A stretch of DNA of 64,000 nt, taken from contig NZ_JANUGY010000013.1 in the NCBI RefSeq assembly GCF_024756235.1, forward strand, positions 1-64,000, given 5' to 3'. Of this stretch, positions 52,805 through 60,990 are shown in pieces (the first letter of the stretch is position 1; every line of letters begins with the position of its first letter). The notes beneath the pieces are model-generated. The model saw only the letters and a program-made list of their open reading frames with translations. It had not been told where the DNA came from and did not search any database. The stretch comes from Massilia kyonggiensis (lineage in GTDB: Bacteria; Pseudomonadota; Gammaproteobacteria; Burkholderiales; Burkholderiaceae_D). A program made the position numbers and the translations under genes.

Positions 52805-55195
52805 TCAATGTCGCGTGAGCCCGATGCCCAATTCGACTTCGGGCGCCACCTGATCCTTGTTTTCCTTGCTCTCGCTGAACTGGATCAGCACGTTTTCGAC
52901 GGAGAGCCCGCCCGCCATTTGCTGCAGCCAGTAAGCCGCACCAGCCTCGTCCGGCGCACGGTGCAACACGTTCCTGTAGAGCGCCGTGACGATATCCGCG
53001 TTTGCAGGCGCCGTCCCGTAGAGACTGCGGAATTCGTCCGAACGAACGAAGCCCTCCGCCATCGCTTCGAGCGTCGACCCGCCGTCCAGCGCACGCACCC
53101 AGAAGCCCAGTCCCGCGTCATCCGACTTGCGATTGAACGCCGCGCGATACAGGCGATACGCCTTGCCCGCGTTGCCGTCGATGTCGAACGCGAGCGTGCC
53201 GTCGGTGAAATCCAGCCGGAACGGATTGTGCACGGTCTGGACGCCGTCCTGGCCGACGTTATCGCGAATCGTCAGCACACCGTTTGCCCGGGTCAGCGTG
53301 TAGGACGAACGTGCGCCATGCAGAACCGCACCGTCGACGGCGACGAGGGCCGGGGTGCCGCCGTCCGACAGATACAAGCCCTGGTATTCGACTTTTGGCA
53401 CGAGGACGTAGGCGCCAGGCTGCGGTGCCGGCATATCGAACATGCCGTTCGCCGAGCGGAATGCCTGTTCGTCCACCAGCTCGGAAAGTCCTTCGAAGCC
53501 GATGGCGCTGACCGTCCAGCCGGTGCCGGGACCGATATACGCAGTGTTCGTATAGTCTTCGGTGAACCGTACGCCGATCTGGCGGCCGGCATAGGCGTTC
53601 AGCGGCACCCGGACGGTGGCGGCCGGCGTTTGCGTGATGCCGCGGCCGGCTTCCGTATAGACGTCCTGCCACGAACTGCCGTCATCGGTGGAGACTTGCA
53701 CGTGAAAGGTCTGCGCAGGCATCGCGTTTCCGACGGCGCGTATGAACGAGATGGCACCGCCGGACTGGTCGACGAAGAGTTTTTTGTTCAGTGTCGCGAC
53801 CTGCAGCGGTGCATGTACCTTGCCGTCCTCGTACAGGGCGAGCGCGCCGCTGCCGATCGTACCCGCCGAAGCGCGCGACCCGGTGGTCCAGGTCGCGCTG
53901 TTGTAGTCGGACGCCGAGAGTTGGGTCAGGGCTTTCCTGCGGTACGAAAGCAGTTCGTATCCCGTGGCGTTGGGCGCGGTGGCAGCCTGCGCGGTATAGG
54001 CGGCGCCGGCCTGGACGAGCGCCGGCGCGGTCACCTGCGGCCTGACCGCACCGGGGGTTTCGGTGGCCGGATCGAAGACAGTCACGTCGTACTCGAACGT
54101 GCGTGCCTGCTGCGCGACCATCACGCCGGAGACGGCGACGTGATACCGGACATCCTTGACCGGGCGATCGTGCCTGTGATTTGCGCCGATGCCGCCGACC
54201 ACCCATACGATGGTCGATTCGCCGAAACCGTCGCCGAGCTTTTCGAGGGTCACCGGCACAGGATTTCCATCCCGCGTAACCGTAACCTGGGCGGTGCTGA
54301 AATCCGCTTTCGGATAAGAGAAAGACCATCGTTCGACAACGACGCCGTAGGGCATGAAGCCGCGCGCGGGCCATGCCACGAAGTCGTCGCGGACATGCGG
54401 ACGGGGCGCCGAAAAATTGCCGTCGAAGACCCACAAGGCGTTGGCGCCGTAGACGGTTGTGCCGTCACCCAGATCCATCGGCGGCACGTCGCCTGAGCCG
54501 AACGTCCGTGTTTGCGGATAGAAGATCCAGCGCCGATGGCCGACCGGGAAATTGTTGTCGCCGAAATCCGCGATGTAGCCATCGATCGCCGCGGGGCCGT
54601 TCGCGCCGAGAGCGAGGTTGGACCTGCCTGCGGCCTCGGCGCCGATCTGCGTGTACAGTTTCCAGTCGGTCGGCGGCGTGTGGGAAAGCTGGCCATTCGC
54701 ACTCATCATCAAGGCCGCCTGCTGGTCCTTGGCGCCGAATTCGGCCGACAACGTCGTGTCGGCCGGGAGTCCCGCCATCGCGCGATACCAGTTCAACCTC
54801 TGGATCGTCGCGGCCTGGAAGGCGGCGCTGACGGTGCCGGCGTCGCCCGTCCGGTAATTGCCGGTCCACCCCATGGGCACGTCGGGCCGAACATAGACTC
54901 TATTGAAAAACAGCCGGACGGCCTCGCGATCGCTCGTGTCGATGCTGAGACCGGCGCCATTGCCGCTCAGCGCCGACCGTTTCTGCTGCGTCCCGGGACG
55001 ATCTGCCGCTGTGGACACGGCCTGTTGCGCATCGGCGTTCGTCAGGGGCTGGTCGAGTCGATAGCCCGGCTGCTGTGCGGCGCGCACCGCACCTTGTTGT
55101 GCGAAGGTATTGGCTGTTTCCGGGGATGTGTCGCCACCGCAGGCGGCGAGAAATGTGGCCAGGAGGGCCGGGATAAAAATGTATCGTGATTTCAA
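52805..55195 (-). CDS. lipoprotein with CAP/SCP domain and C-terminal DUF4214 repeats
   Basis: This 796-residue protein has a lipoprotein signal (KSRYIFIPALLATFLAAC). The N-terminal CAP/SCP-like domain reads AATIQRLNWYRAMAGLPADTTLSAEFGAKDQQAALMM, with SHTPP and SNLALG. It continues with beta-sandwich regions and ends with two DUF4214-type repeats (YRLYRAAFNRKSDDAGLGFWV and LYRNVLHRAPDEAGAAYWLQQM). DUF4214 is common in surface and adhesion proteins. Start choice is uncertain: TTG 55195 directly precedes the signal peptide, while a GTG at 55291 adds 32 odd residues. A TACACT -10-like box lies between them. Confidence 0.75.
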   Translation of the reverse strand: MKSRYIFIPALLATFLAACGGDTSPETANTFAQQGAVRAAQQPGYRLDQPLTNADAQQAVSTAADRPGTQQKRSALSGNGAGLSIDTSDREAVRLFFNRVYVRPDVPMGWTGNYRTGDAGTVSAAFQAATIQRLNWYRAMAGLPADTTLSAEFGAKDQQAALMMSANGQLSHTPPTDWKLYTQIGAEAAGRSNLALGANGPAAIDGYIADFGDNNFPVGHRRWIFYPQTRTFGSGDVPPMDLGDGTTVYGANALWVFDGNFSAPRPHVRDDFVAWPARGFMPYGVVVERWSFSYPKADFSTAQVTVTRDGNPVPVTLEKLGDGFGESTIVWVVGGIGANHRHDRPVKDVRYHVAVSGVMVAQQARTFEYDVTVFDPATETPGAVRPQVTAPALVQAGAAYTAQAATAPNATGYELLSYRRKALTQLSASDYNSATWTTGSRASAGTIGSGALALYEDGKVHAPLQVATLNKKLFVDQSGGAISFIRAVGNAMPAQTFHVQVSTDDGSSWQDVYTEAGRGITQTPAATVRVPLNAYAGRQIGVRFTEDYTNTAYIGPGTGWTVSAIGFEGLSELVDEQAFRSANGMFDMPAPQPGAYVLVPKVEYQGLYLSDGGTPALVAVDGAVLHGARSSYTLTRANGVLTIRDNVGQDGVQTVHNPFRLDFTDGTLAFDIDGNAGKAYRLYRAAFNRKSDDAGLGFWVRALDGGSTLEAMAEGFVRSDEFRSLYGTAPANADIVTALYRNVLHRAPDEAGAAYWLQQMAGGLSVENVLIQFSESKENKDQVAPEVELGIGLTRH

Positions 55196-55308
55196 GTGTT
55201 TGCCGCAGTGTGGTTTCAACGCCCGGCGTGCGAGTACTGACACCGCCGCCGAGCCTTGTAGTGTATTACGTTTCCACGCGGCAAAATTCACGCAAAATCA
55301 CGCATGCC

Positions 55309-56310
55309 TTACGGTGACGCCGTCCCCAGCCGGAACGCGACGTCCCGGTCGCGATCGACCTCCAGCCGCCCATCCTTGAACACCAGCTCCGCCACCTGGA
55401 TGACCGTGCGCTGGTTCCAGCGCGCGTCCGTGGCCGCTTCCGTCTCGTTCACCTGGTGGACGAAGTAGTAGATGAACGCGCGGTCGCCGTCGACGACGAC
55501 GTCCGCGTGCTGTCCCTTGGCCCGGTCGGTGGCCTTCTGGCCCGGTTCGCCGAGGATGTAGCCTTTCTGCTCCGTCCAGGTACGCGCGTCGTCGGACCGC
55601 AGCACCATCAGGCCCTTCCACACGTCGACGACCATCCAGTAATACCCCTTGAAGCGGAACACCTTCGGTCCCTCGCCCATGGTCGGATTGACCGGTTCGT
55701 CGCTGATCTTCTTCCACGTGCGCAGGTCCTGGCTGTCGGCGGCCAGGATCCGGCTGCCGGCGCGCTCGTCCTTGTACCACATCCGCCAGCCCTGTCCGAG
55801 CTTGATGACGGCCGGGTCGATCATGCGGCCGGTGTCCAGCTTCACGGTGCCTTCGCACTTCCATGTGGACAGGTCGGTGCTGGTCAGGTGCTCGATGCGG
55901 CCCTCCGCACCTGGACCGCCCCACCGGTGGAAGATGCCCGGCACGATCGTGAGCCACATGTGATACGTGCCGTTTTCATAGTAGATCTCGGGCGCCCAGA
56001 GCGTCACGTCCGTGCACGCCTTCGGGAATTCGGCCGTGCCCTGGTAGCGCCAGTGCATGCCGTCCGGGGACGTCGCGATGCCGATGGCCGTGCCGTGCAC
56101 CCATTCGACGTCCTTCGGATCGGGCAGCTTCATCGTCGCCCGGCGATTGGTATAAAACATTTTCCACAGTTTGGCGGCGCGGTCGTACACGATCGACACA
56201 TCCGCCGCGCCGTCGTACACGGGGTCGCGGTACACCGGTTTCGGTGCGACGTCGGCGGCGCCGGCCGCCAGGGGCAGCGCAAGGGCCAGGGTGACGAGCA
56301 AGGATTTCAT
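55309..56310 (-). CDS. secreted five-bladed beta-propeller glycosidase, GH43-like
   Basis: This 333-residue protein has a signal peptide (MKSLLVTLALALPLAAGAA) and the five-bladed propeller pattern of GH43/GH32-clan enzymes. Visible motifs are RDPVYDGAADVSIVYDRAAKLWKMFYT, TLWAPEIYYENGTYHMWLTI, RMIDPAVIKLGQGWRMWYKDE and EGPKVFRFKGYYWMVVD. The Asp and Glu in these blades are candidates for the catalytic pair. The specificity (arabinofuranosidase, xylosidase or another) cannot be read. It follows the GH31 gene by 16 bp, so both act on the same glycan in sequence. Confidence 0.8.
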   Translation of the reverse strand: MKSLLVTLALALPLAAGAADVAPKPVYRDPVYDGAADVSIVYDRAAKLWKMFYTNRRATMKLPDPKDVEWVHGTAIGIATSPDGMHWRYQGTAEFPKACTDVTLWAPEIYYENGTYHMWLTIVPGIFHRWGGPGAEGRIEHLTSTDLSTWKCEGTVKLDTGRMIDPAVIKLGQGWRMWYKDERAGSRILAADSQDLRTWKKISDEPVNPTMGEGPKVFRFKGYYWMVVDVWKGLMVLRSDDARTWTEQKGYILGEPGQKATDRAKGQHADVVVDGDRAFIYYFVHQVNETEAATDARWNQRTVIQVAELVFKDGRLEVDRDRDVAFRLGTASP

Positions 56311-56326
56311 GGGGTCTCCAGTGGGC

Positions 56327-59239
56327 TCAGAACTTGATCGATACCGGCTTGCCGGCATACGTGACCGACTTCGTCGCGGCGGCCGGCTCGATCGCGGTCG
56401 CGTTCGCGCGGCCGACGACGACGACATCCAGCTTGCGCGTCCCGACCAGGCCCTTGAACGACCCCTTGCGGGCGCCGATGGTCAGGGTCCGGGCGGCGTC
56501 GTTCCACACGAGATCGTAGGTCGCGTACTTGCCCTTTTCGTAGTCGTACGTTTCGTTGTCGTCCTCGTAGACCGTGAACTTGCCGTCGGCGCCCGGATAG
56601 ATGCGGATCTCGTAGGGCGCATCCGGCCGCTCGGTCGCGTACTGGACGACGGGGCCCATCGGCACGATCGCGCCGGCGCGCACGTACAGCGGGAAGACGT
56701 CGAGCGGCACGTCCTTCGCGACGGTCGTGCCGCCCTTGAAACGCTCGTGCGTCCAGAAGTCGTACCAGTCGGCGCCGGCGGGCAGGTAGGTCTGCATCGT
56801 CGTGTCCGGCTTACCGGACGGTTGCGCCTGGGCGGCCAGCTCCGACGGCGTGCGCCATGCCAGGCGCACGCTGCGCTGGGCCGTCGCGTTGTAGTACTCG
56901 AGGGTGATGGGCAGGCTCTGGCCCTTTTTCAGGACGACCTTGGTGCCGGCGTAGCGCTTGCCGCCGTTGCGCCAGTCCTCGACGGCAAGCTTGCCGTCGA
57001 CGTACAGGCGGTAACCGTCGTCGCCTTCCGCGCCCAGCTCATATTCGCCGTCTTCCGGCGCCACGACGGCGCCCGTCCACCGTGCTGAGAAATTGTCGAG
57101 GCTCGCCAGGCCGGCCGGCATGTCGGCCAGCGGCGGCCCGGGCCACGCGAAGTCGATGGTGGCGTCGACCGTCTTGCCCTGCGGCGTCTCGAAATTGGTG
57201 CCGGCGAAGTATTGGCCGGCCAGTCCGGGCTTGCCGTCGGGTGTGCGCAGGGCGGTTGCCGGGACGGTGGCGGGCGGCGGCGGCTGGAAGCGGTACATCT
57301 GGCGCGTGACCGGATGGACGAGCAGGGACGGGCCGAACTGGAAGGCGTCGTTGATGTCGCGCACGCGCGGATCGTCCGGGAAATCCATCGGCAGCGCGCG
57401 CATCAGCGTGTAGCCGTCACGGGTGACTTTCCCGGCCAGGCTGTACGTGTAGGGCAGCAGGCGGTAGCGCAGGCGGACGGCGTCCAGCAAGGCCTTGTAC
57501 ATCTCGGGATCCGACTGCTTGAAGAGGTAGGGCTCGCGCTCGATGTCGGTGCCGTGGATGCGCATCAGCGGATTGAAGGCGGCGTATTGCAGCCAGCGGG
57601 CATACAGTTCGCGATACGACGCATTCTTGTCGCCGCCCGGGAAATCGCCCCCAATGAAGAAGCCGGCGGTATCCTGCGTCCAGTACGGGTTGCCGGTAAT
57701 GGTGACGTTGACGCCGCCGTTGATCTGCTCGAGCAGGGTTTTCCAGCTTGCGCGGGTATCGCCCGACCACGAGGCCGCCCCCGTCCGTTGCGCGCCGGCC
57801 CAGGCCGAGCGCGTGAGGGTGAACACGCGCTTGTTGCTGGTCGCGCGTTGGCCCTCGTAGGTGCCGAGCGTCGTCATCAGCGAGTACGGGTTCAGGTAGC
57901 GGGCGAAGTCGCCCATCGCGTTGTTGCCGAGTCCCTTGATGTCGCGCTCGTTGTCGGCGGCGCTGTGCGCGGCCGTGCCGACTTCGACTTCGGTGCCGTC
58001 CATCCACAGCGCGTCCACGCCCACGTCGAGCAGGCCCTTCTTGACATGCTTGAAGTAGATCTTGCGGCCTTCGGGGCTGAAGGCGTCGTAGATGCGCGCC
58101 TTTTTCGAGATCCAGTGCAGCGGTTCGAAGCGCAGCTTGTGTTCGTCGAGCTCGTGCGCCAGCGCGGTGTCGTTGCCGATCGACGGCCAGATCGACACCA
58201 TGAGCTTCATGTGCATGTCATGGATGGACTTCGTCATGCCCTTCGGATCGGGGAAGCGCTCGCGGTTCCACGTCATGCCGCTCCAGGTGCCGTCCTTGTC
58301 GCTGCCCCAGTACTGCCAGTCCTGCACGATGTAGTCGAGCGGGAACTGCTCCTTGCGGAACGTGCGAGCCACTTCGACGAGGCGGTCCTGCGTCTGGTAG
58401 CGCTCCTTGCTCATGAACAGGCCGAACGCCTGCTTCGGCACCATCGGCGCGGCGCCGGTGAGGTCGCGGTAGCCGGCCACCACGTCGTCCGGCGTGGCGC
58501 CGGCCATGAAGTAGTAATCGACGCCGCCCGGCGCGCTTTCCGCCCACAGCGACGCGCCCTCGGCGTTATCCGTGAAGCGCATCTTCGAATACGTGTCCCA
58601 CAGGATGCCGTAGCGTTCCGTCGACATCATGACGGGGATGATGATGCCGACGTTCGTCTGCACCAGCAGCAGGTCCTTGTTGCGGCGGTTGACCTCACCT
58701 TCGCCGACGAAGCCGAACCCGTAGATGCCTTCGCCGGGCTTGAGCGTGAACGTGTTGCGCGCTTCATAGGTCGGCGCGCCGGCCAGTTCGATTTTCTTCA
58801 GCGTCTGCGGCGCCGTGCGCTTTTCCTGCGTATAGACCTTGCCCTCCGCATCCTGGAACGTGATGGCGCCCGTCGACTTGTCGATCACGATGCGCAGCCG
58901 TTTGCTCTCGAGTGTGAGCGTGTCGGCGCCGTCCCGCGTCGTGAAGGGGACGGCTGCGGGCGGGTGCGTCACGACGATGCTCGGATGGCGCCAGAAGTTC
59001 TCGCCGAGCGTCGTGTTCACGCGCACCGTCGCCGGGCCGTAGAAAATCACGTTCTTCGTCACGCCGGCGACGCGAACCTGCACACCGTGCGCGATCGGCG
59101 CGTACGAGAAGGACGACGTCGCGGCCGCGACGGGCAGCAGGTGGCCGTTGGCGTCGAGCCCGGCAACCGGGGCCGCATGCGCGCTCCCCGCGAGCATGGC
59201 GAGCAGCGTGAGAGCCGGCAGGGCGGTGTGTGTTTTCAT
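56327..59239 (-). CDS. glycoside hydrolase family 31 enzyme with PA14 and DUF5110 domains
   Basis: This 970-residue exported enzyme has a signal peptide (MKTHTALPALTLLAMLAGSAHAA), an N-terminal galactose-mutarotase-like domain (GIYGFGFVGEG) and the GH31 barrel. The nucleophile is Asp414 in DALWMDGTEVE and the acid/base Asp494 in WSGDTRASW. A PA14 domain follows at about residues 672-800 (AGQYFAGTNFE, WTGAVVAPEDGEYELG). The C-terminal DUF5110 runs about 885-950. PA14 binds sugars in related enzymes. The PA14 and DUF5110 layout occurs in alpha-xylosidases and alpha-glucosidases, and xylosidase is a reasonable guess. It is divergent from an esterase gene over a palindrome. Confidence 0.93.
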   Translation of the reverse strand: MKTHTALPALTLLAMLAGSAHAAPVAGLDANGHLLPVAAATSSFSYAPIAHGVQVRVAGVTKNVIFYGPATVRVNTTLGENFWRHPSIVVTHPPAAVPFTTRDGADTLTLESKRLRIVIDKSTGAITFQDAEGKVYTQEKRTAPQTLKKIELAGAPTYEARNTFTLKPGEGIYGFGFVGEGEVNRRNKDLLLVQTNVGIIIPVMMSTERYGILWDTYSKMRFTDNAEGASLWAESAPGGVDYYFMAGATPDDVVAGYRDLTGAAPMVPKQAFGLFMSKERYQTQDRLVEVARTFRKEQFPLDYIVQDWQYWGSDKDGTWSGMTWNRERFPDPKGMTKSIHDMHMKLMVSIWPSIGNDTALAHELDEHKLRFEPLHWISKKARIYDAFSPEGRKIYFKHVKKGLLDVGVDALWMDGTEVEVGTAAHSAADNERDIKGLGNNAMGDFARYLNPYSLMTTLGTYEGQRATSNKRVFTLTRSAWAGAQRTGAASWSGDTRASWKTLLEQINGGVNVTITGNPYWTQDTAGFFIGGDFPGGDKNASYRELYARWLQYAAFNPLMRIHGTDIEREPYLFKQSDPEMYKALLDAVRLRYRLLPYTYSLAGKVTRDGYTLMRALPMDFPDDPRVRDINDAFQFGPSLLVHPVTRQMYRFQPPPPATVPATALRTPDGKPGLAGQYFAGTNFETPQGKTVDATIDFAWPGPPLADMPAGLASLDNFSARWTGAVVAPEDGEYELGAEGDDGYRLYVDGKLAVEDWRNGGKRYAGTKVVLKKGQSLPITLEYYNATAQRSVRLAWRTPSELAAQAQPSGKPDTTMQTYLPAGADWYDFWTHERFKGGTTVAKDVPLDVFPLYVRAGAIVPMGPVVQYATERPDAPYEIRIYPGADGKFTVYEDDNETYDYEKGKYATYDLVWNDAARTLTIGARKGSFKGLVGTRKLDVVVVGRANATAIEPAAATKSVTYAGKPVSIKF

Positions 59240-59363
59240 GACATTCCTGATCTGGATGGCTGGGATTAACGGGCGACGTTAGCAGAATAATTTGTTCGGG
59301 GATAATACTAATTTTTACGATATCGATAACGAAAACAGTATCGCAAGCGCCCCAAGCCGCCGA

Positions 59364-59375
59364 GATAGCGCTATC
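59364..59375. promoter_or_regulatory. LacI-type palindromic operator between GH31 and the esterase gene
   Basis: GATAGCGCTATC is a perfect 12-bp palindrome with the AGCGCT core of LacI-family operators. It overlaps the expected -35 position of a plus-strand promoter whose -10 is TATAAC (59389-59394). It lies 34 bp before the esterase ATG and about 125 bp before the divergent GH31 start, so it could control both. Confidence 0.6.
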
Positions 59376-59409
59376 ATCCAGTGATCCCTATAACAACAAA
59401 GGAGACTTC

Positions 59410-60300
59410 ATGAAAAAGCTGTTGGCAGCATACGCCGTCGCGCTGAGCGTCGGCTTCCCCGCCTGGGCACAGCAGCCGGCCGCCCAGCCGGGCGAACGCC
59501 ACTTCGTGCTGGAGAACACGCAGATCATCCCCGTGCAATCGCAGTCCACGGGCAGGGCGCACGAGCTGGTCGTCGTGCTGCCGTCCAGCTACGCGGCGCA
59601 TCCGGAAAAGCGCTACCCCGTGCTGTACTACCTCGACGCCTACTGGGACACGCCGCTGCTGACGGCCACCTACGGCAACCTGATCTACGATAACCAGGTC
59701 CCCGAGTTCATCATGGTGGGCCTGTCGTATCCCTCCGGCGCCAACTACGACGTCGAGCGCCGCCGCGACTACACCATCACCGCGACGGGCGCCGATTCCG
59801 GCAAGGCCGACGCTTTCCTCGGCTTCATCACGAAGGAGGTCGCGCCGCTGATCGAAAGCCGCTTCCGCGCCGAGAAGACGGACCGCGTGATCTCCGGCAG
59901 CTCGCTGGGCGGCCTGTTCGCCATCGCGGCCGCGTACAAGGCGCCGGGCTTCTTCGCGGGCCATATCGCCATCAGCCCCGCGGCCGGCTGGGACCATGGC
60001 GCGCTCGGCAAGCTCGATGCCGCCTATGCCCGCGACCACAAGGCGCTGCCCGCGCGCATGTTCATCTCGCACGGCAGCATCGAGTATCCCGCGTTCCGGC
60101 AGCCCATCGCCGCGTTCCAAAAGCAGCTGGGCAACCGCAACTACCAGGGACTCGCATTGCAGACGTGGACGATGGAAGGGCTCGATCACACGGCCGTGAA
60201 AGGCGACGGCTACGTGCGCGGCCTGATGTGGGTGTGGAAGCCGAAGAAGCCGGCCGGGCCGAGCGGGCTGACGAAGGCGATGCAGCAGCAGGGCGAGTAG
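59410..60300 (+). CDS. secreted esterase, paralogue of the 51775 gene
   Basis: This 296-residue protein has a signal peptide (MKKLLAAYAVALSVGFPAWA) and the same alpha/beta fold as the esterase at 51775. It has YPVLYYLDAYWDTPLL and PEFIMVGLSYP, with the nucleophile in ISGSSLGGLFAI. The histidine lies in EGLDHTAVKGDGY. It differs in its long C-terminal tail (KPAGPSGLTKAMQQQG). AAAGGAGACTTC precedes the ATG. The LacI-type palindrome and the divergent GH31 gene suggest deacylation of the same substituted glycan. Confidence 0.87.
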   Translation: MKKLLAAYAVALSVGFPAWAQQPAAQPGERHFVLENTQIIPVQSQSTGRAHELVVVLPSSYAAHPEKRYPVLYYLDAYWDTPLLTATYGNLIYDNQVPEFIMVGLSYPSGANYDVERRRDYTITATGADSGKADAFLGFITKEVAPLIESRFRAEKTDRVISGSSLGGLFAIAAAYKAPGFFAGHIAISPAAGWDHGALGKLDAAYARDHKALPARMFISHGSIEYPAFRQPIAAFQKQLGNRNYQGLALQTWTMEGLDHTAVKGDGYVRGLMWVWKPKKPAGPSGLTKAMQQQGE

Positions 60301-60308
60301 GGCGCCGG

Positions 60309-60704
60309 TCAGCGTCCGCGAAAATGGGACGCCTGCAGGAAGCGCAGGCCGGCGAGCACCTGGTCCACGCGTTCGTGGGACAGCCGGCCGATGCGTGCTC
60401 CCAGCCGTGCTTTCGGGATCGCGCTGATCTGCGAAGGCAGGACGACGCTGCGTTTCTCGAGTCCGCCCTCGCCGGGTTCCAGCGGCACGCAACCGGGCTC
60501 GCTCGCCCGCCTGAGGTTCGTCGTCAGGGCGCAGACGATCACGGTGTCGATGCGCGAATGGTTGAACAGGTCGTCCTGCACCACGAGGTGCGGATGGGGA
60601 TAGCCGGGCACCGAGCCGCGCGTGCCGTCGGGCGCCACCCAGTAGAGCTCACCCCTGTCGATGCGCCGCGCGGGCCAGGGCAGTAACGTGTCGTTGTCGT
60701 CCAT
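60309..60704 (-). CDS. orphan PemK/MazF-like protein
   Basis: This 131-residue protein has the PemK/MazF fold pattern. It reads RGELYWVAPDG, then YPHPHLVVQDDLFNHSRIDTVIVCALTTNLRRA, CVPLEPGEGGLEKRSVVLPSQISAI and a final GRLSHERVDQVLAGL. MazF/PemK toxins cut mRNA at specific sites. No antitoxin gene lies on either side, so it is an orphan or acts differently. The start is ATG 60704 (MDDNDTLLPWP), within a longer open frame. It is convergent with the esterase gene and divergent from the small gene at 60763. Confidence 0.75.
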   Translation of the reverse strand: MDDNDTLLPWPARRIDRGELYWVAPDGTRGSVPGYPHPHLVVQDDLFNHSRIDTVIVCALTTNLRRASEPGCVPLEPGEGGLEKRSVVLPSQISAIPKARLGARIGRLSHERVDQVLAGLRFLQASHFRGR

Positions 60705-60762
60705 GCGGTTTCCAATCTGTGGAATGATAGGATAGCGCTTTACGCACCATCCAGAGGAAGCC

Positions 60763-60990
60763 ATGACCATATTCGCCATGCCCGTATTCGACGCCACCGT
60801 CATCTACGAAGGCAAGGAGCTGTTCAAGGGCCAGGGCGCCGCGCGCGGCTGGGCCGAGAAGCTGGCCAGGGAAATCGAGACCCCGGTCACGGTCGAGAAG
60901 ATCGGCACGGGCTGGGCGCTGTGCGCGCAGCTGGACGGCGTCGATTGCCGCTGGGGCATCCTGGGCCAGCGGCTGAAGCGTCTGGACTGA
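60763..60990 (+). CDS. small hypothetical protein, 75 residues
   Basis: This 75-residue protein reads TIFAMPVFDATVIYEGKELFKGQGAARGWAEKLAREIE, with VEKIGTGWALCAQLDGVDCRWGILG. It has no signal or membrane segment. The two cysteines are a notable feature. The family is unknown. GAGGAAGCC precedes the ATG. The stop overlaps the start of the metallo-hydrolase gene by one base (TGATG), so they are coupled. Upstream, GATAGCGCT at 60731 resembles half of the LacI-type palindrome, probably by chance. Confidence 0.65.
   Translation: MTIFAMPVFDATVIYEGKELFKGQGAARGWAEKLAREIETPVTVEKIGTGWALCAQLDGVDCRWGILGQRLKRLD

Noticed and set aside
60731-60743. GATAGCGCTTTAC, resembling the LacI-type operator
   Set aside because: Only part of the palindrome is present, and the genes beside it have no sugar role, so chance is likely.
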